Positions 27,300 through 40,877 of a stretch of DNA of 64,000 nt are shown piece by piece (the first letter of the stretch is position 1; the number at the start of each line of letters is the position of its first letter). A program made the translations under genes and the position numbers. The DNA is from Ifrita kowaldi (lineage: Eukaryota; Chordata; Aves; Passeriformes; Cinclosomatidae): assembly GCA_013398055.1 (NCBI GenBank), contig VZRS01002624.1:186001-250000 (forward strand), given 5' to 3'. Below the pieces are notes generated by a model, which was not told where the DNA came from, made no database searches, and worked only from the letters and a program-made list of their open reading frames with translations.

Positions 27300-28958
27300 G
27301 GGAGAAATTGTCACCAAGACTGAGGCACTTAATGCCATCCTTTCATCAGTCTTTAACAGAAGTATCGGTGATCCTCAGGGCAACTGGCTCCCTGAGCTGG
27401 TAGACAGGGGCAGGAAAAAGAGTAGAACCCCCTTCCAGGAAAAAGCAGTTAGTGACCTGCTGTGCCAGTTAGACACTCACCAGTCTGTGGGGCTGGATGG
27501 GATCACTTGAGGGTACTGAGGGAGCTGTCAGAAGATCTCTGTCCATCATTTATCATCAGTGCTGGCTGACTGGAGATGTCCCAGATGACTAGAGGTTGGC
27601 CAAAGGGATGTCATCCACAAGAAGGGCTGGAAGGAGGATCCAGGCAGCTACAGCAAGATTATGGACCAGTTCATCTTGAGTGCCATCACACAGCACTTAC
27701 AAGACAACCAAAAGATCAGGACCAATCAGCAAGGGTTTAGGAAGGGCAGGTCCTCTGACCAAGCTGACCTCTTTTTATCACTAAGTGACTGACCTAGTGG
27801 ATAAGGGAAAGGTGGTGGATGTTGGCTAGCTAGACTTCAGCAGAACTTTTGACACCATCTCCCACGGCATTTTCCTGGAAAAGCTGGAAGCCCACGGCTT
27901 GGACAGGTGCACTCTTTGCTGAGTTAAGAACTGGCTGGATGGCTGGGCCCAGAGAATGGTGGTGAATGGTGCTGCATCCAGTTGGTGATCAGTCACTAGC
28001 AGTGTTCCACAAGGCTTGGTATTAGGCCCAGTCCTGTTTCATATCTCTACTGATGATCTGAATGAGGGGAATTGGTGCACCCTCAGTAAATTCACAGACG
28101 ACACCAAGCTGGGTGAGGGTCTAGATCTGCTGGAATGTAGGAAGGCTCTATGGAAGGATCTGAACAGACTGGATTGATGGGCTGAGGCCAGTATATGAGG
28201 TTCAACAAAACCAAGTGCTGAGTCCTGCACTTCGGTCACAAAAACCCCATGCTGCACTACAGGCTTGGGGAAAGAGTGGAGGGAAGGCTGCCTAGTGGAA
28301 AAGGACCTGGGGGTGCTGATCAACAGCCAGGATATGAGCTAGCGTGTGCCCAGGTGGCCAGGAAGTCCAGTGGCATCCTGGCCTGTATCAGGTATAGTGT
28401 GGCCAGCAGGATGAGGGAGGTGATTGCCCTCCTGTAATTGTCACTGGTGAGGCTGCAAGTCAAGTTCTGTGTTCAGTTCCTGGACCCTCAGTTCAGGAAA
28501 TGTACTGGAGTGAGTCCAGACAAGGGCAATGGAGCTGGTGAATGGTCTGGAGCATGAGCCCTATGAAGAGCAGCTGAGGGAGCTGGGGTTGCTTAGTCTG
28601 GAGAAGAGGAAACTCAGGGGAGACCTTATCACTCTCTACAACTACCTGAAGGGGTGTTGTAGCCAGCTACGGGTCAGTTTCTTCTCCCAGACAACCAGTG
28701 ACAGAAGAGGACACAGCCTTACGCTGCACTAAGGGAGGTTTAGGCTGGACATTTGGAGGAATTTTTCCTAGAAAGAATTGTCAAGCTGGAATGGGCTGCC
28801 CAGGAGCTGGTGGAGTCACCATCCCTGGAAGTATTTAATAAAAATCTGGATGTGGCACTTAGTACCACAGTCTAGTTGACATGGTGTTTTTTTGGTCAAA
28901 GTTTGGACTGAGTGATCTCAGAGGTCTTTTCCAACCTCATCGATTATGTGATTCTGTG
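27300..28958 (+). mobile_element. CR1 LINE, 5'-truncated, about 1.65 kb
   Basis: Plus-strand CR1 copy. It runs from a decayed upstream ORF2 segment (similarity begins around 27300) through the RT region to a 3' end at 28958 with CCAACC, then ATTATGTG ATTCTGTG. The RT box reads FTDD at 28092-28103, so both catalytic aspartates survive, but many frame breaks and stops make it non-coding. Recognisable open pieces lie at 28249-28437 and 28529-28732, the C-terminal GLEHEPYEEQLRELGL block. The 1,205 bases from 27968 to 29172, which include the end of this element and its right flank, reappear at 30252-31456. Confidence 0.93.
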
Positions 28959-29705
28959 AGTGGCTCAAAAGCAATTGATACAGAAAGATTATGTATCTAT
29001 CACTTCAGAGACAGACAAGAGGTAGAAGGGCTATCTAGAGATTGCTGGTGTGATGAATATCTGTTGCTCAGCAGATGATCACACATCAGCATTAGTAAGT
29101 ACTGCGGCACAACTCACACTACAGGACCCAGCTGGTGTTGAGGGCCTGGTATGTCAACACTAAATGCTTCTCAGGACATTTCACAAAATCTGGGGTGGTC
29201 CCATGGGCTGAAAACCCATTACCAGTTTTGAGAAATTAAGTTTGTTCCTTGCACACATCTTGCATTTTACTTCGCATTTTACAAATCCATTCAGCACTCA
29301 CTCTTTCAGACTACATTGTGAGGAGAGTGGCTCCACAATGATCAGGAGATTTGGTTTCAAAAGTGCATTCCTGATCCGACATAAAACTCAATTGTAGCTA
29401 CACCCAGTGTATTTTGCACCAATAGGGATAGGCCTCTTGGCATACACATTGTGGAATTTGGGTACTAGACTGTTTAAAACTAGATAAAGTTGAACTCTTA
29501 CAAGATTGAGGCTCTGGCCAATTGTGTGAAAGGGATGTGTTTGTCTCTGCTAGTGCTCTAAGAATGGCTATAAAATTAAATTGAAATGTCAGGAAGACAA
29601 ACATGAGGGTTTATATAACTATTGTGCACAGATGCTTCAGCTATTTAAGTGGGAGAAGACGGTGTGTCTGTTTATGCCATCAGTCTCCAGTCCCAAATAA
29701 ATATG
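28959..29705. other. unique sequence flanking the CR1, before the microsatellite
   Basis: No gene is visible. The first 214 bases (to 29172) are repeated at 31243-31456 along with the CR1, so the copied block is larger than the element itself. Confidence 0.6.
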
Positions 29706-29730
29706 AGGGAAGGGAAGGGAAGGGAAGGGA
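29706..29730 (+). repeat. (AGGGA)n pentanucleotide microsatellite at gap edge
   Basis: Five perfect AGGGA units end exactly at the N gap. More of the same repeat appears at 31458-31470, on the far side of the duplicated block. Confidence 0.95.
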
Positions 29731-30251
29731 NNNNNNNNNNNNNNNNNNNNNNNNNNNNNNNNNNNNNNNNNNNNNNNNNNNNNNNNNNNNNNNNNNNNNN
29801 NNNNNNNNNNNNNNNNNNNNNNNNNNNNNNNNNNNNNNNNNNNNNNNNNNNNNNNNNNNNNNNNNNNNNNNNNNNNNNNNNNNNNNNNNNNNNNNNNNNN
29901 NNNNNNNNNNNNNNNNNNNNNNNNNNNNNNNNNNNNNNNNNNNNNNNNNNNNNNNNNNNNNNNNNNNNNNNNNNNNNNNNNNNNNNNNNNNNNNNNNNNN
30001 NNNNNNNNNNNNNNNNNNNNNNNNNNNNNNNNNNNNNNNNNNNNNNNNNNNNNNNNNNNNNNNNNNNNNNNNNNNNNNNNNNNNNNNNNNNNNNNNNNNN
30101 NNNNNNNNNNNNNNNNNNNNNNNNNNNNNNNNNNNNNNNNNNNNNNNNNNNNNNNNNNNNNNNNNNNNNNNNNNNNNNNNNNNNNNNNNNNNNNNNNNNN
30201 NNNNNNNNNNNNNNNNNNNNNNNNNNNNNNNNNNNNNNNNNNNNNNNNNNN
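29731..30251. other. assembly gap, 521 N
   Basis: Run of N. Apparent long reading frames across it are artefacts. Confidence 1.
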
Positions 30252-31456
30252 GGTGCTGCATCCAGTTGGTGATCAGTCACTAGCAGTGTTCCACAAGGCT
30301 TGGTATTAGGCCCAGTCCTGTTTAATATCTCTACTGATGATCTGAATGAGGGGAATTGGTGCACCCTCAGTAAATTCACAGACGACACCAAGCTGGGTGA
30401 GGGTCTAGATCTGCTGGAATGTAGGAAGGCTCTATGGAAGGATCTGAACAGACTGGATTGATGGGCTGAGGCCAGTATATGAGGTTCAACAAAACCAAGT
30501 GCTGAGTCCTGCACTTCGGTCACAAAAACCCCATGCTGCACTACAGGCTTGGGGAAAGAGTGGAGGGAAGGCTGCCTAGTGGAAAAGGACCTGGGGGTGC
30601 TGATCAACAGCCAGGATATGAGCTAGCGTGTGCCCAGGTGGCCAGGAAGTCCAGTGGCATCCTGGCCTGTATCAGGTATAGTGTGGCCAGCAGGATGAGG
30701 GAGGTGATTGCCCTCCTGTAATTGTCACTGGTGAGGCTGCAAGTCAAGTTCTGTGTTCAGTTCCTGGACCCTCAGTTCAGGAAATGTACTGGAGTGAGTC
30801 CAGACAAGGGCAATGGAGCTGGTGAATGGTCTGGAGCATGAGCCCTATGAAGAGCAGCTGAGGGAGCTGGGGTTGCTTAGTCTGGAGAAGAGGAAACTCA
30901 GGGGAGACCTTATCACTCTCTACAACTACCTGAAGGGGTGTTGTAGCCAGCTACGGGTCAGTTTCTTCTCCCAGACAACCAGTGACAGAAGAGGACACAG
31001 CCTTACGCTGCACTAAGGGAGGTTTAGGCTGGACATTTGGAGGAATTTTTCCTAGAAAGAATTGTCAAGCTGGAATGGGCTGCCCAGGAGCTGGTGGAGT
31101 CACCATCCCTGGAAGTATTTAATAAAAATCTGGATGTGGCACTTAGTACCACAGTCTAGTTGACATGGTGTTTTTTTGGTCAAAGTTTGGACTGAGTGAT
31201 CTCAGAGGTCTTTTCCAACCTCATCGATTATGTGATTCTGTGAGTGGCTCAAAAGCAATTGATACAGAAAGATTATGTATCTATCACTTCAGAGACAGAC
31301 AAGAGGTAGAAGGGCTATCTAGAGATTGCTGGTGTGATGAATATCTGTTGCTCAGCAGATGATCACACATCAGCATTAGTAAGTACTGCGGCACAACTCA
31401 CACTACAGGACCCAGCTGGTGTTGAGGGCCTGGTATGTCAACACTAAATGCTTCTC
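30252..31456 (+). repeat. near-identical copy of 27968-29172, likely false duplication
   Basis: The 1,205 bases match 27968-29172 at a constant offset of 2,284. In the lines compared I saw one difference, C at 28040 versus A at 30324. The block holds the last part of the plus-strand CR1 (30252-31242) plus 214 bases of its unique flank. It starts immediately after the N gap and ends at a lone N (31457). Beyond that, the AGGGA microsatellite that preceded the gap resumes. This is the signature of a misplaced allelic or collapsed contig used as gap fill. A real segmental duplication broken exactly at a microsatellite is less likely. Confidence 0.9.
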
Positions 31457-31457
31457 N

Positions 31458-31470
31458 GGAAGGGAAGGGA
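31458..31470 (+). repeat. continuation of the (AGGGA)n microsatellite
   Basis: GGA AGGGA AGGGA follows the single N at 31457. It is the natural continuation of 29706-29730 if the intervening block is removed. Confidence 0.85.
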
Positions 31471-34400
31471 TTAGATTTGATCTTTAGAAGTGAGAATATA
31501 ATCCATGAAGTGGAGCTCTGCCTCAAACAACTTCTGTTTAATTTCTTCAAGTCACTTTAAGTCTTTTCAAGTCTTTTTATACTTTATGTGACTGCTTTGT
31601 GGATTTACTTTTTTTAAAATTCTATTTCTTTTCTACATTAATGCTTGATAACTGCTTGTGCATGCGTACTTTATTTTAATTTTGCACAAGAGTGGCAACG
31701 ATGACTTTCTATGCATAAAAAATTACTGTACAGGCGGTTGTAGGCATCTGCTTCTTCCTGCAATGACTTTTTTTCTTAAATATCTGTGGGGATAGTGGAG
31801 GAAGAACAGGAATTAAGGGAGGGCTGTTATAAACAGAACTATAGACCTCCTTCATACGGTTGTGAACAGGTTACCCTAGGCTTGGCCTTGAGCCGTTCAA
31901 ACCCCTGCAGGGCAAGTTCACTGGAGTGCAATGGCCTGTTATTAGAGGGCTGTGTTTTCTAACACCTGGATGATGAATGGAGTTTCCAGCTAGTAATTAG
32001 ACACCTCTTGCAGGCAGCAGAAGAGTCCCTTTTTGTACATTGTTTTCAAAGATGGGGGTGGGGATGGGGCACCCAAAAAGCAGAAAGAAAAAAAACTTCC
32101 TGTATGGTGTTTCATGTTAGCTTACACTCCATCAGGAAAAAAAACTGGGATTGAAGTTAGTTCCATATTAAATTTCATAAGGGGACATTCCTGCTGGATT
32201 CTAGATTTTTTTACTCTCTTAAAACTCAATATCATATTACAGGTATTGAAAATAAATGTGTTTTGCAAGCTAATGGGTAATGAGGCACTTAAGAGAAATC
32301 CCTGGACCCCTACATCTCTCTGGAGCCCAGAGAAGCTAGCATTCATTGACAGCTCCAAGGGAATTTATTTAAGCCTAAAATAAGTATTTCTTCAGACTTA
32401 ATTGTAGGAAGTTCTTAAGCTGCTGAATTCAAATGCCAAAAGGGATTCATTTAGTCCAAAGAGAATCTTTTCCTGTTCTGAAATTAAATCTCTCAGAACA
32501 GTTTGCAACAAGCAAGAACAAAAAAAAGAGTGAACATAACCTATTTTTTTTGTGTTTATGCCTATTTCTGACCATCAGTTTATCCCTATATGATAAAAAT
32601 CCCTGTTACAGCTCTTGTTCACCTCCCTGATACTTTCTGAAACAGGTATGACAAGCACTTTTTGTTACAACAATGAGAAAACCTCTCAAACTTCAAAGAA
32701 TTTAATAGTTTGAAAAACAAGGGGTTTATGGCTTCTGTGGGTTTTCATGTGTATATACAGTCTGTGACTAGCACAGAAATGATTGACTATTGGTTGTTAA
32801 TTTACAGCTTTATTTCAGTCTCTCATACAACTCCTATTAGAATTTGTGTGTCAAAAATTCTGACAAAGTGCAGTTCCAGGGGCTGCAATGAAACTCACTG
32901 ACAGCAGATAGCTGGCCCTGATCTCTTAGCATAGGAAGTCCCAGTAGGCTGTAATTGCCTCAAGACTCAGTGTCATTTGCAAGCACAAAAAGATCTGCAT
33001 TGACAGCCCATGCACCTGTAGAGACGCATGGGTATGCCTGTTTGTAGTAGTTATCAATATTTGAGGCACACTTTCTGTTCAATGGAACTATATTAAACTA
33101 TTGTTAATAACTACTTATTTTCCTTGAATTATTTTATGTGGAAAGTAGGGACTTGTGCTTTTTTGTTTGCTTATCTGACTGTTCTCTCCTGACGGAATAA
33201 ATAGAGGTAATAAATACTACATGTCTCTATTTTTCTCAGCTTATACCATTAGGAGTTATCTATCTTACAAACTGAAGCAAAAATTATTGGCTAATTATTT
33301 CTCACAGTCAAATTAATTAATAAGTTAAATAGCATATTAATGTTTATAGCATTATTGTTCTTTCTGGACGGGTACAATCACTGGATGCATGTTTGAAAAG
33401 ATTGCTCTTCTGTTTTGAATTTCAGGGAAGTTGTGTTATATCAAGTTCTGGGGTACATTACTCTGTGCATTATAGTAGAAAGACAAATAATGTCAAAAAG
33501 CATACATTCAAGTTTGGTTTTGTTTTCTTTTGATGAATTACGGTATGAAAACTTATTTTGGAAAAAAAATCTTTTGAGGGTTTTTTTTTCTTTATTTCCT
33601 GGACACTGAACTGCTGATGTTACTTCCAGACATTCCTGTTCTCCTGCTTAAGAACTGGTATTTAATAATATAATCTCTAATTAGCAGTGAAATAATTTCA
33701 GCTTGCAACACTGGGAGAAGCAGAGGGACAAATAAGGGGAACACCTTGGAAGAATACCACAGCAGCTGCACACTGTGCAATTGCATTTGTAAAATACATA
33801 AAAGGTCACTTGGCTGATCTTTAGTGCTCTTTGTAAAATACAGTATGTCCTGTTTCAGGAACTGGGGCCAGATGTACATCTTAAGCAGAATTTGACCCTG
33901 TTAGTTCAAGGAAGCTGAAACAAAGCCTTTACAGAATTCATGTTTAAAATTCAGCGTAGCATGCAGATTCTAATTTAAGCAGTTGGCTACTTACAAATCT
34001 ACAGTTTTAATTACACCAATCTCAGATGGATCAAAAAATATATCCTAAGTAGTATTCCAGCAGTATTCTAAGCAAACCATGTGAATGAAAAACTAACAAA
34101 AATTTTCAAATCCTTCAATATGTTACATAGTCCACAAAAAAGTACAGCTGTTAATATTCTTAAAATACAAGCATAAATACAATCTCTACTTTCACTTTTC
34201 TATAGTAAGGTTTGCCTAATTAATTGAAATATAATTATTTAATGCCAAAACTTTGCAATCCACACACAGAGTTAATGTCTGTAAACATGCTGATTTGCAA
34301 AAGATAAAGGATAAACATCTAAATCCTGTTTCTAGAGAGAATGTTAACAAATTTTATATTTAATTTTAAACTTGAAAAACGTGAGTGAAGGTACCAGCAA

Positions 34401-35014
34401 AACAAGAAGTCATAATATCACTTTCAGTAACATAGAAAGATACATTCCCTCTTCTAAAGCAGAAAACCAGGTCAGGGTCCAGTATTGAAACACAACGTAA
34501 TAAATGATCAATGTAATTTCATGGTTTTGGATACAGACAAATGTTTTCAACCTCTCCAACTGCTTTAATTTCAGAATTATCTAAATATACAGGCTGGTGT
34601 TCAATCCTCCCTCCCCAGTACTCAGGTTAATTCAAATTTTGAGTATATAAACTGTATGCACTTTAGTGTTTCAGGAAGGAAGTACTGTTTAAACCTGGTG
34701 TTTCATAAACTAAGCATGTCAATGATTATTTTATGTTAAAAAGCAATAAAGTAATAAAGATTCTCAGCACATTTTAGGTACATCGAAATGATTTTAAAAA
34801 TTGCCCACTGCCTTTAACACCAGGATTTTATCCCATGTTACTTTTGTCTTATAGCTTTATGCATATTTTGACCAGTATTTATTGCACTGTGGAATCTGTT
34901 TTCATCTTGCAAAAAACCTGAGTTGCAAAAGGGTAGATTGTCAATGTGATGAGTCATAAAACTAAATTTAATTAGTACTTTTCATTCCAGGTCAAACCTT
35001 TCTGAGGAATCTGC

Positions 35015-35247
35015 TCAGATATTCAGATCTGCTTGTACTGACATCATAGTGAGAGCACTGGCCAGTGTCTTCAGTCTTTTTCCTTTTTCGTCCTTAAGCA
35101 GGTTTCCAACAAAGGTGATTTCAACCATATTTGCAACAAAGTTTGCATTGTCAAAGACATTTATTTGGGGTAGGTACAAAATAGTTTTCAGATCAGTTTT
35201 TCCCACCATTATGAAATAATCCTTTAACACTTCTACACTAGTATTTG
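35015..35247 (-). other. candidate orphan exon, function unknown
   Basis: Not recognised. On the minus strand, a T-rich acceptor (TTTCTTTTTTGATCAG, ending at 35248) is followed by a frame of 77 codons to TGA at 35017-35015, entered in phase 2. The predicted segment alternates hydrophobic and polar residues and contains a LLKDEKGKRLKTLASAL stretch, unlike the F/L/S/K composition of chance AT-rich frames nearby. No upstream exon, donor site or family was found. Frames this short arise easily by chance, so confidence is low. Confidence 0.18.
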
Positions 35248-38200
35248 CTGATCAAAAAAGAAATTCTTACTGCCCTCTGATCCTTGATTTTTGATTCAAA
35301 TTGTACTAGGCTCTAACCCTGTATAGTAGTTCCATTACATAAATTCACATCAAGGTATTCAAGCCTATGTTCAAAGCAGCAGAAACCTGTTTTATCTGGT
35401 CCTTTCTCATCTTCACTAACCCCTCAAATAAAAAGGTAAAGTACAAAGATCTCTTAACATATATTTGGAGGAAAAAAATGAAAAACTCTTGTCAATCTTT
35501 TTAACCCTGTTTTATCTAGCTGTGATCACATGGCCTGTGTATATTGTAAACAATTTAATCAGGGATGTTTTGGCTTGGTATGGTTTGGGTTGGGTTTTTT
35601 CCCTAATTGCTTTGGCGTTCTTACATTTATTTATTCTTATCCAGAGTAATGGCTTCAGGATTTCCCATAAGAAGGCTGAGACACGAAAGATGATATACCA
35701 GGAAATGAAAACTTAAATGTCCCAAAGGAAAATGTGTTTCATTTGGGGATTTAGAGCAGATGTTTACATTTTTGCTGTTTTTGAGGAACAACATATGTCT
35801 CTTGCATTGATTTGTTTATCAAATAATGATATAGAATAAGATTGTTCCTGTAGTTTTTAATGAGAAACAAAACAGAGGTTTAGATACCAGAAGTAAGAAA
35901 TAAGAAGATGCATTACAAACCTCAGAATAAAGGAAAAAGAGCTCCTTCAATTTATACCTTTGGGGATTTTTTTGGTTTTTTTGAGAATAGTCCCCATTTT
36001 GTAAAAAATCCATTAATATAGTAAAGCCTAGAAAAGGAGAAAATCTTCATGACCTTTAGAACTGTATCTCATTGGGATGGAGATTTGCCTTCTTATTGAG
36101 CAGACAACTGTGGGTCCCTAAAGAGACTCATAAGAGTTAACAGGTCAGCAAAAGTTTCAGCCATAAATGTAGACTGTCTCTGTGCCAGAGCCACTGGTTC
36201 AAGCCTTCCTCTTGCTGAAATTCTTGTCAAAACACCTAGTGCATCCTAATCTTACACTACTTTTGAGGAACATTTCCATGTCTTTTGTGAGAAAGGCAAA
36301 CATCACCAAACCAAGTGACAAAGTGCCATACAATTTAGTCTTTATCTCTTTTATTACTTATGAATCTCAAGTGAGAAACTGCTCTGAAAAAGTCAAGGTA
36401 CTCTTTATGCTCCACAAGTGTGAAACCTTTTCTTCCCTTCCCTAGAAGAAACTAAGATTTACGTGTTGGGAGTACCCTATAGGTTTGTTTGGTTTGGTTC
36501 TTTCTCTGGTTTTTTCCTCCCCCTGTTCTGGTAAAGAGAAAGCATAGTGGCTCTTGAAAAGCAAACACATGACTATTTTGTAGATTTACCCTAAGTATTT
36601 ATCCCATTTTTCTGTCATTCATAACTAAGGGACCACCAGTAAGCTTAGTGCAACCTCTTGGCCTTCATTAACCACATCGTAGGTTATCCCTCCTGAAAAG
36701 TCTTTCCTTCTTATCTTATTCTGTGTCACTTCATGGGTTAAGTGTCTTAGAAAAAGGGATATTTTAAAGAAGTAGATTATCCATTCATGGCTGCTTGTGT
36801 GCTTTCCCCCCACTTCTGTTCCTTTCTTTGCCTTTTCAATGTAAGATAGAAAAGAACAAGGAGATTTGAAGGAAAGTCAAGCTAATCAGGTTGAATCCCC
36901 TTCACCTCAGATATGCAGGAGTTAAATTCTGCAGTTCAGGCTCTGAAGCTGTTCAATAAATTGAGAAGTGTATGTTGAGGGGAAAAGATGGGGGGAAGCC
37001 AAGGAGAACATTCCTTTATGGTGTTTTGTAGCCTCTGGGAAAGGAAAGCATTGCTCTTTCAGAAGAGTCAGATTAGTGCTCTCCTTCAGGCACCTCATCT
37101 GGAGAAACTTTTCCATGGCTATAATCACTGTCATCTGGAAAAGAAGGGAAATGATGTTTTTGTAATGAACTATATGATTAATTTGGAGCTGTCCAGCAGA
37201 GTGTTTGTCATTGACAGTTTTTCATTCTGATGCAGCCACTCTTCCTTCAGTAACAAACCTATTGAGACAATATGGAAAGGCAATTTAAATGTGGTTTATG
37301 TAAAACATGAATGTGATATCAATGATAAGATTGCTTAAAGAGTGAAAACAGATAATGACATGGGCATTTCTTTCTAAGAGTTTTCAGATCATGTGCTTTT
37401 GTGCTTTAGGCAGGGAAGGAGATCCATTGATTTAGTCATGACAATTCATTTGTTGTAAAGATAAGAATGTGCTGGGGTTTGATTTTGTTCTTATTGTTAC
37501 TTAGCTATTATCTTTATGAACAACCTAAAGCACTCTGTTACCTTAAGTTTCCTCACATCTCTAATGCTTCACACACAGTTAATTCCACTTTTCATCACCA
37601 GCCTAGTGAGAAAGGGGAGCAGTTAAAATAGATTTTTTTATTTTATCCAGTAACAATCATATTGCCTTGCCCTTGCAGACAGAGAATTATGTCTTATTCC
37701 ACAATTTCCCAAATGCAACAGATCATAAATAGTGTAAGTAAAATTAGCAAAGTTTTGTACTGTAACATTGTTACAGGTTTAAAACCTCTCTTTTGAATAT
37801 AAGTAGGATCATGTCTTTTGTATCCAGGATCACTGCAACGGATCTGGTGTTTCTGTAATAGCAGGAGAGAATTATTATTTGAAAATATCCTAATATGGTG
37901 ACACTGTCTTAATTACACCATTTTCCATATAGTGTTATTCATATAGTGTTATTAAAAAACAACACAATTAATATTCCACAAACTGGTTGGTTTTGAAAGG
38001 GAAGAATAGAACGTATAATGCTATAATGAAAAATTAAATGTTTTTCATTTTATAGATGACTGAAGAGTCACAACTTCTACTAGAGCACTGCTGTATGAAA
38101 TTTCTGGACATTTATTGAATTTGTTACTCTAAAGCAAACAACCTCAAAAGTCCTTGAACTATGAAAAGAAATGCGTACAGTGTATGTAAACTGTATATTA

Positions 38201-40877
38201 TTATCTGGTCCTGCATTTTTCTGCACAGTCATAGATCAGCATGCATCTAAAATAAATACGGTATATTTTCTATTGAGATTTTATTAATTCAGAGTTTAAA
38301 TGACATAATTTTTATGGACAAATTCCAATTTTTATAAAACTCTTTTTTTCCCCTCTCTCTTCACTCCAAAATGAAATTCTGAAATTTCTTTTCAGAAAGG
38401 TTAATTTATGTGAAACCTATGTTGAGAGATAGCAAAATACCTCTCAAAAAAAGTGGGAAAAAAAAGTCTGAATGTGCAGAGGGCTATGTAGGCACATCCC
38501 TGCACCCTCCCAGAGCTCTGCTGGAATTAATATATACATGCACAACTGGAGGATTAGATACTCAAATGGTGACAAAGCTAATTCTTAACATCTTAGTCTG
38601 TAACCCACAACCCCATTTCACACTTACTCTTGCAAGATTGAGTGGACTTTTAAGACTGTAGAAGTGTTTCTAATCATATGAAGGATTTTTATAGATGAGG
38701 AAAGCAATTTTTGGCCTAAACTCAGTTTTCTTATATGCATCAAAATTTCCATAAATGTTCAAATCACAGTCTTTGTATTTTAATGCTGTTATCTAACATG
38801 TGGATTCACTTTAGATTGAAATAATAAAGGAATATGTTTATTTTTAGAAAAAAAGTAGATGGGTATCACTGAAAGGGATCATTTAATGACAGTTATGTAG
38901 ATTTTATTTTTATCAGGGCTCTGCTAGATGTGTAAATACATCTGAACTAACTGACATGAACGTAAATTAAGATTTATAACTTTTAGTCAATTATATGATT
39001 ACCCAATTTAGCTCTGACATTTACATCTAAAATAGATTAGATAAAAATACTTTTACTATTTTCCTAATATTGATGACATTATCAAGGGCTAACATTTTCT
39101 AAAGAAAACAAAGGAATAAAAAGTTTAGTTTCTTAAATGTAATTAACATGAAGGTAAATCTTTTTACCTTTTGGGGAAAGACAGAACAAATGATCTAAAT
39201 ATCATGTTTTAAACTGTTTCATTTAGGCAGTGTCTTCCATTTGACTTAACTTTCCCCTCATTGGGTCTCCTAATCATTGGCTTGTTGCAATATTACCTCT
39301 GGGTACTCTGAGTAATTTTTGCTGGGCAGTTTAAACCAGTGATGCAAACTCAGGTGGTGACAGTCAGGTGCTTAATCTCATGTATGTTTTTCTTTAAGAA
39401 TAAGTTAGTTGTTTCACATTTGAACAAATTTATGTATCAAGACATAAAAGGGGGTTGATGGGAGCTGATTCAAACTCTGGTAACAGATTTTTACAGTAAA
39501 AGTAATTAACAATTTCTCCCTACCTCTACGCTGTCTGCCAGGCTTACCACCCCCTTCAGATGAATGATGACATCTCATTCACAAGAACATAATGTAATAT
39601 CCATAAGTAAAGTTTACAATAATTATTTTGGAAAAATAATTTGAGAGGGTTGAGGGAAAAATACTTCAGGCCTAAAGATACTGTATTAGCTAATGCCTCA
39701 TTGTTTCTCATAAAATTTAGGAATCTTTGAGGATGTCTGTAAACATTAATCCAAAACCAGCAAAGCCTGTGTGTACACATATTACATATTATTTCATATT
39801 CTGCCCAGCAAGGCTGGCCACTACTTATTCATAGTCTACTATCTCAACTTAGTAGTTTCAATTCTACGTAAAGGCCAAAGAATTTGGTTTTTATCTTTAT
39901 TGTGCTCTGAATGCCAGTGAGTCAGGACAGATTTATTTTAAACTCAAATGATGATTTTACAAGGTAGAGGATATTTGGCACTTTAAAACAATTATCTCTA
40001 TAGGAAAGATCCATATCAAAAAAATGACACAATACAATTAGGTTGTCATGCTCATAATAGCTCAAGTACTTCTGCATGGGACTGAACTGTGCAGGCTAAT
40101 TATACCTTAAAAGGTACCTAACACCAGCCTGATGCCTCTTCTACAACTATACAGCTGCTAATATTCCAATATTTATCTTTTTATATTTAGTTCTCAATCT
40201 CCATTAGAATCAGAATTTACTCCTTTATTCTCCTATGAGAATCATGTTTAAAAGTGTGTTTGTAACCCTTTAACAATTATTGCATTGAAGATAACTTTTG
40301 GAATTAATCTCGGTGATCTCTTTACTGACCTTGAAGGATTTGGAGAATCTGAAACTTAAAGAATCTAAAATATTTTAATTGGTCTCTCATTTTCTTTCTG
40401 CTTAATCTGTAATATAGCTTTCAGACTAAATTATTTCTCTTCTACCAACCTAATTATTCTAAACCAAACCTTGGTTTACTGTAAGAGTTGTTGCAATATT
40501 GCTTGTAAATGTCAGAGGACACCTGAGACCTATTTTGTATACTGAGAAATAAGCAGAGAGTTTACAGTCTAAAAAAAACCCAAAATCATCATTATGATGC
40601 AAAAGAGGAGTTGAAGGAACAGGGAATTAAATTAGTGAATGGATTTTGATACTTATTAATCATGCCAAGACAGTATTAGAAATTTATGGACCTCTGAACA
40701 TTTTCAGAATTCTTTTATATCCTCTAACAAACCAGGGAAACATTCAAAGCCCATAGGAAACTGTATTTCTCCCAGTGGCCATATGTATACAGCTGTTCAG
40801 GTCTTGGAATATTCCTCAAACCCTCTGACCCATGCAGTGCAGTGGGATTCTCATATTGTCTATTTAATTCTACAAAT

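Noticed and set aside
28039..28323. 94-codon minus-strand frame, also present in the copy at 30.3-30.6 kb
   Set aside because: Antisense of CR1 ORF2. Its apparent conservation between copies is only the false duplication.
29603..30607. Very long open frames (up to 311 codons) crossing 29.7-30.25 kb on both strands
   Set aside because: They exist only because the N gap has no stop codons. The flanking parts are CR1 or flank sequence.
28529..31016. Identical small open frames at 28.5 and 30.8 kb as a possible tandem gene pair
   Set aside because: They are the C-terminal piece of one CR1 copy seen twice because of the assembly artefact.
35465..35716. 83-codon frame resembling a small membrane protein
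   Set aside because: T-rich DNA reads as hydrophobic residues in one frame. No splice or promoter context and no recognisable family.
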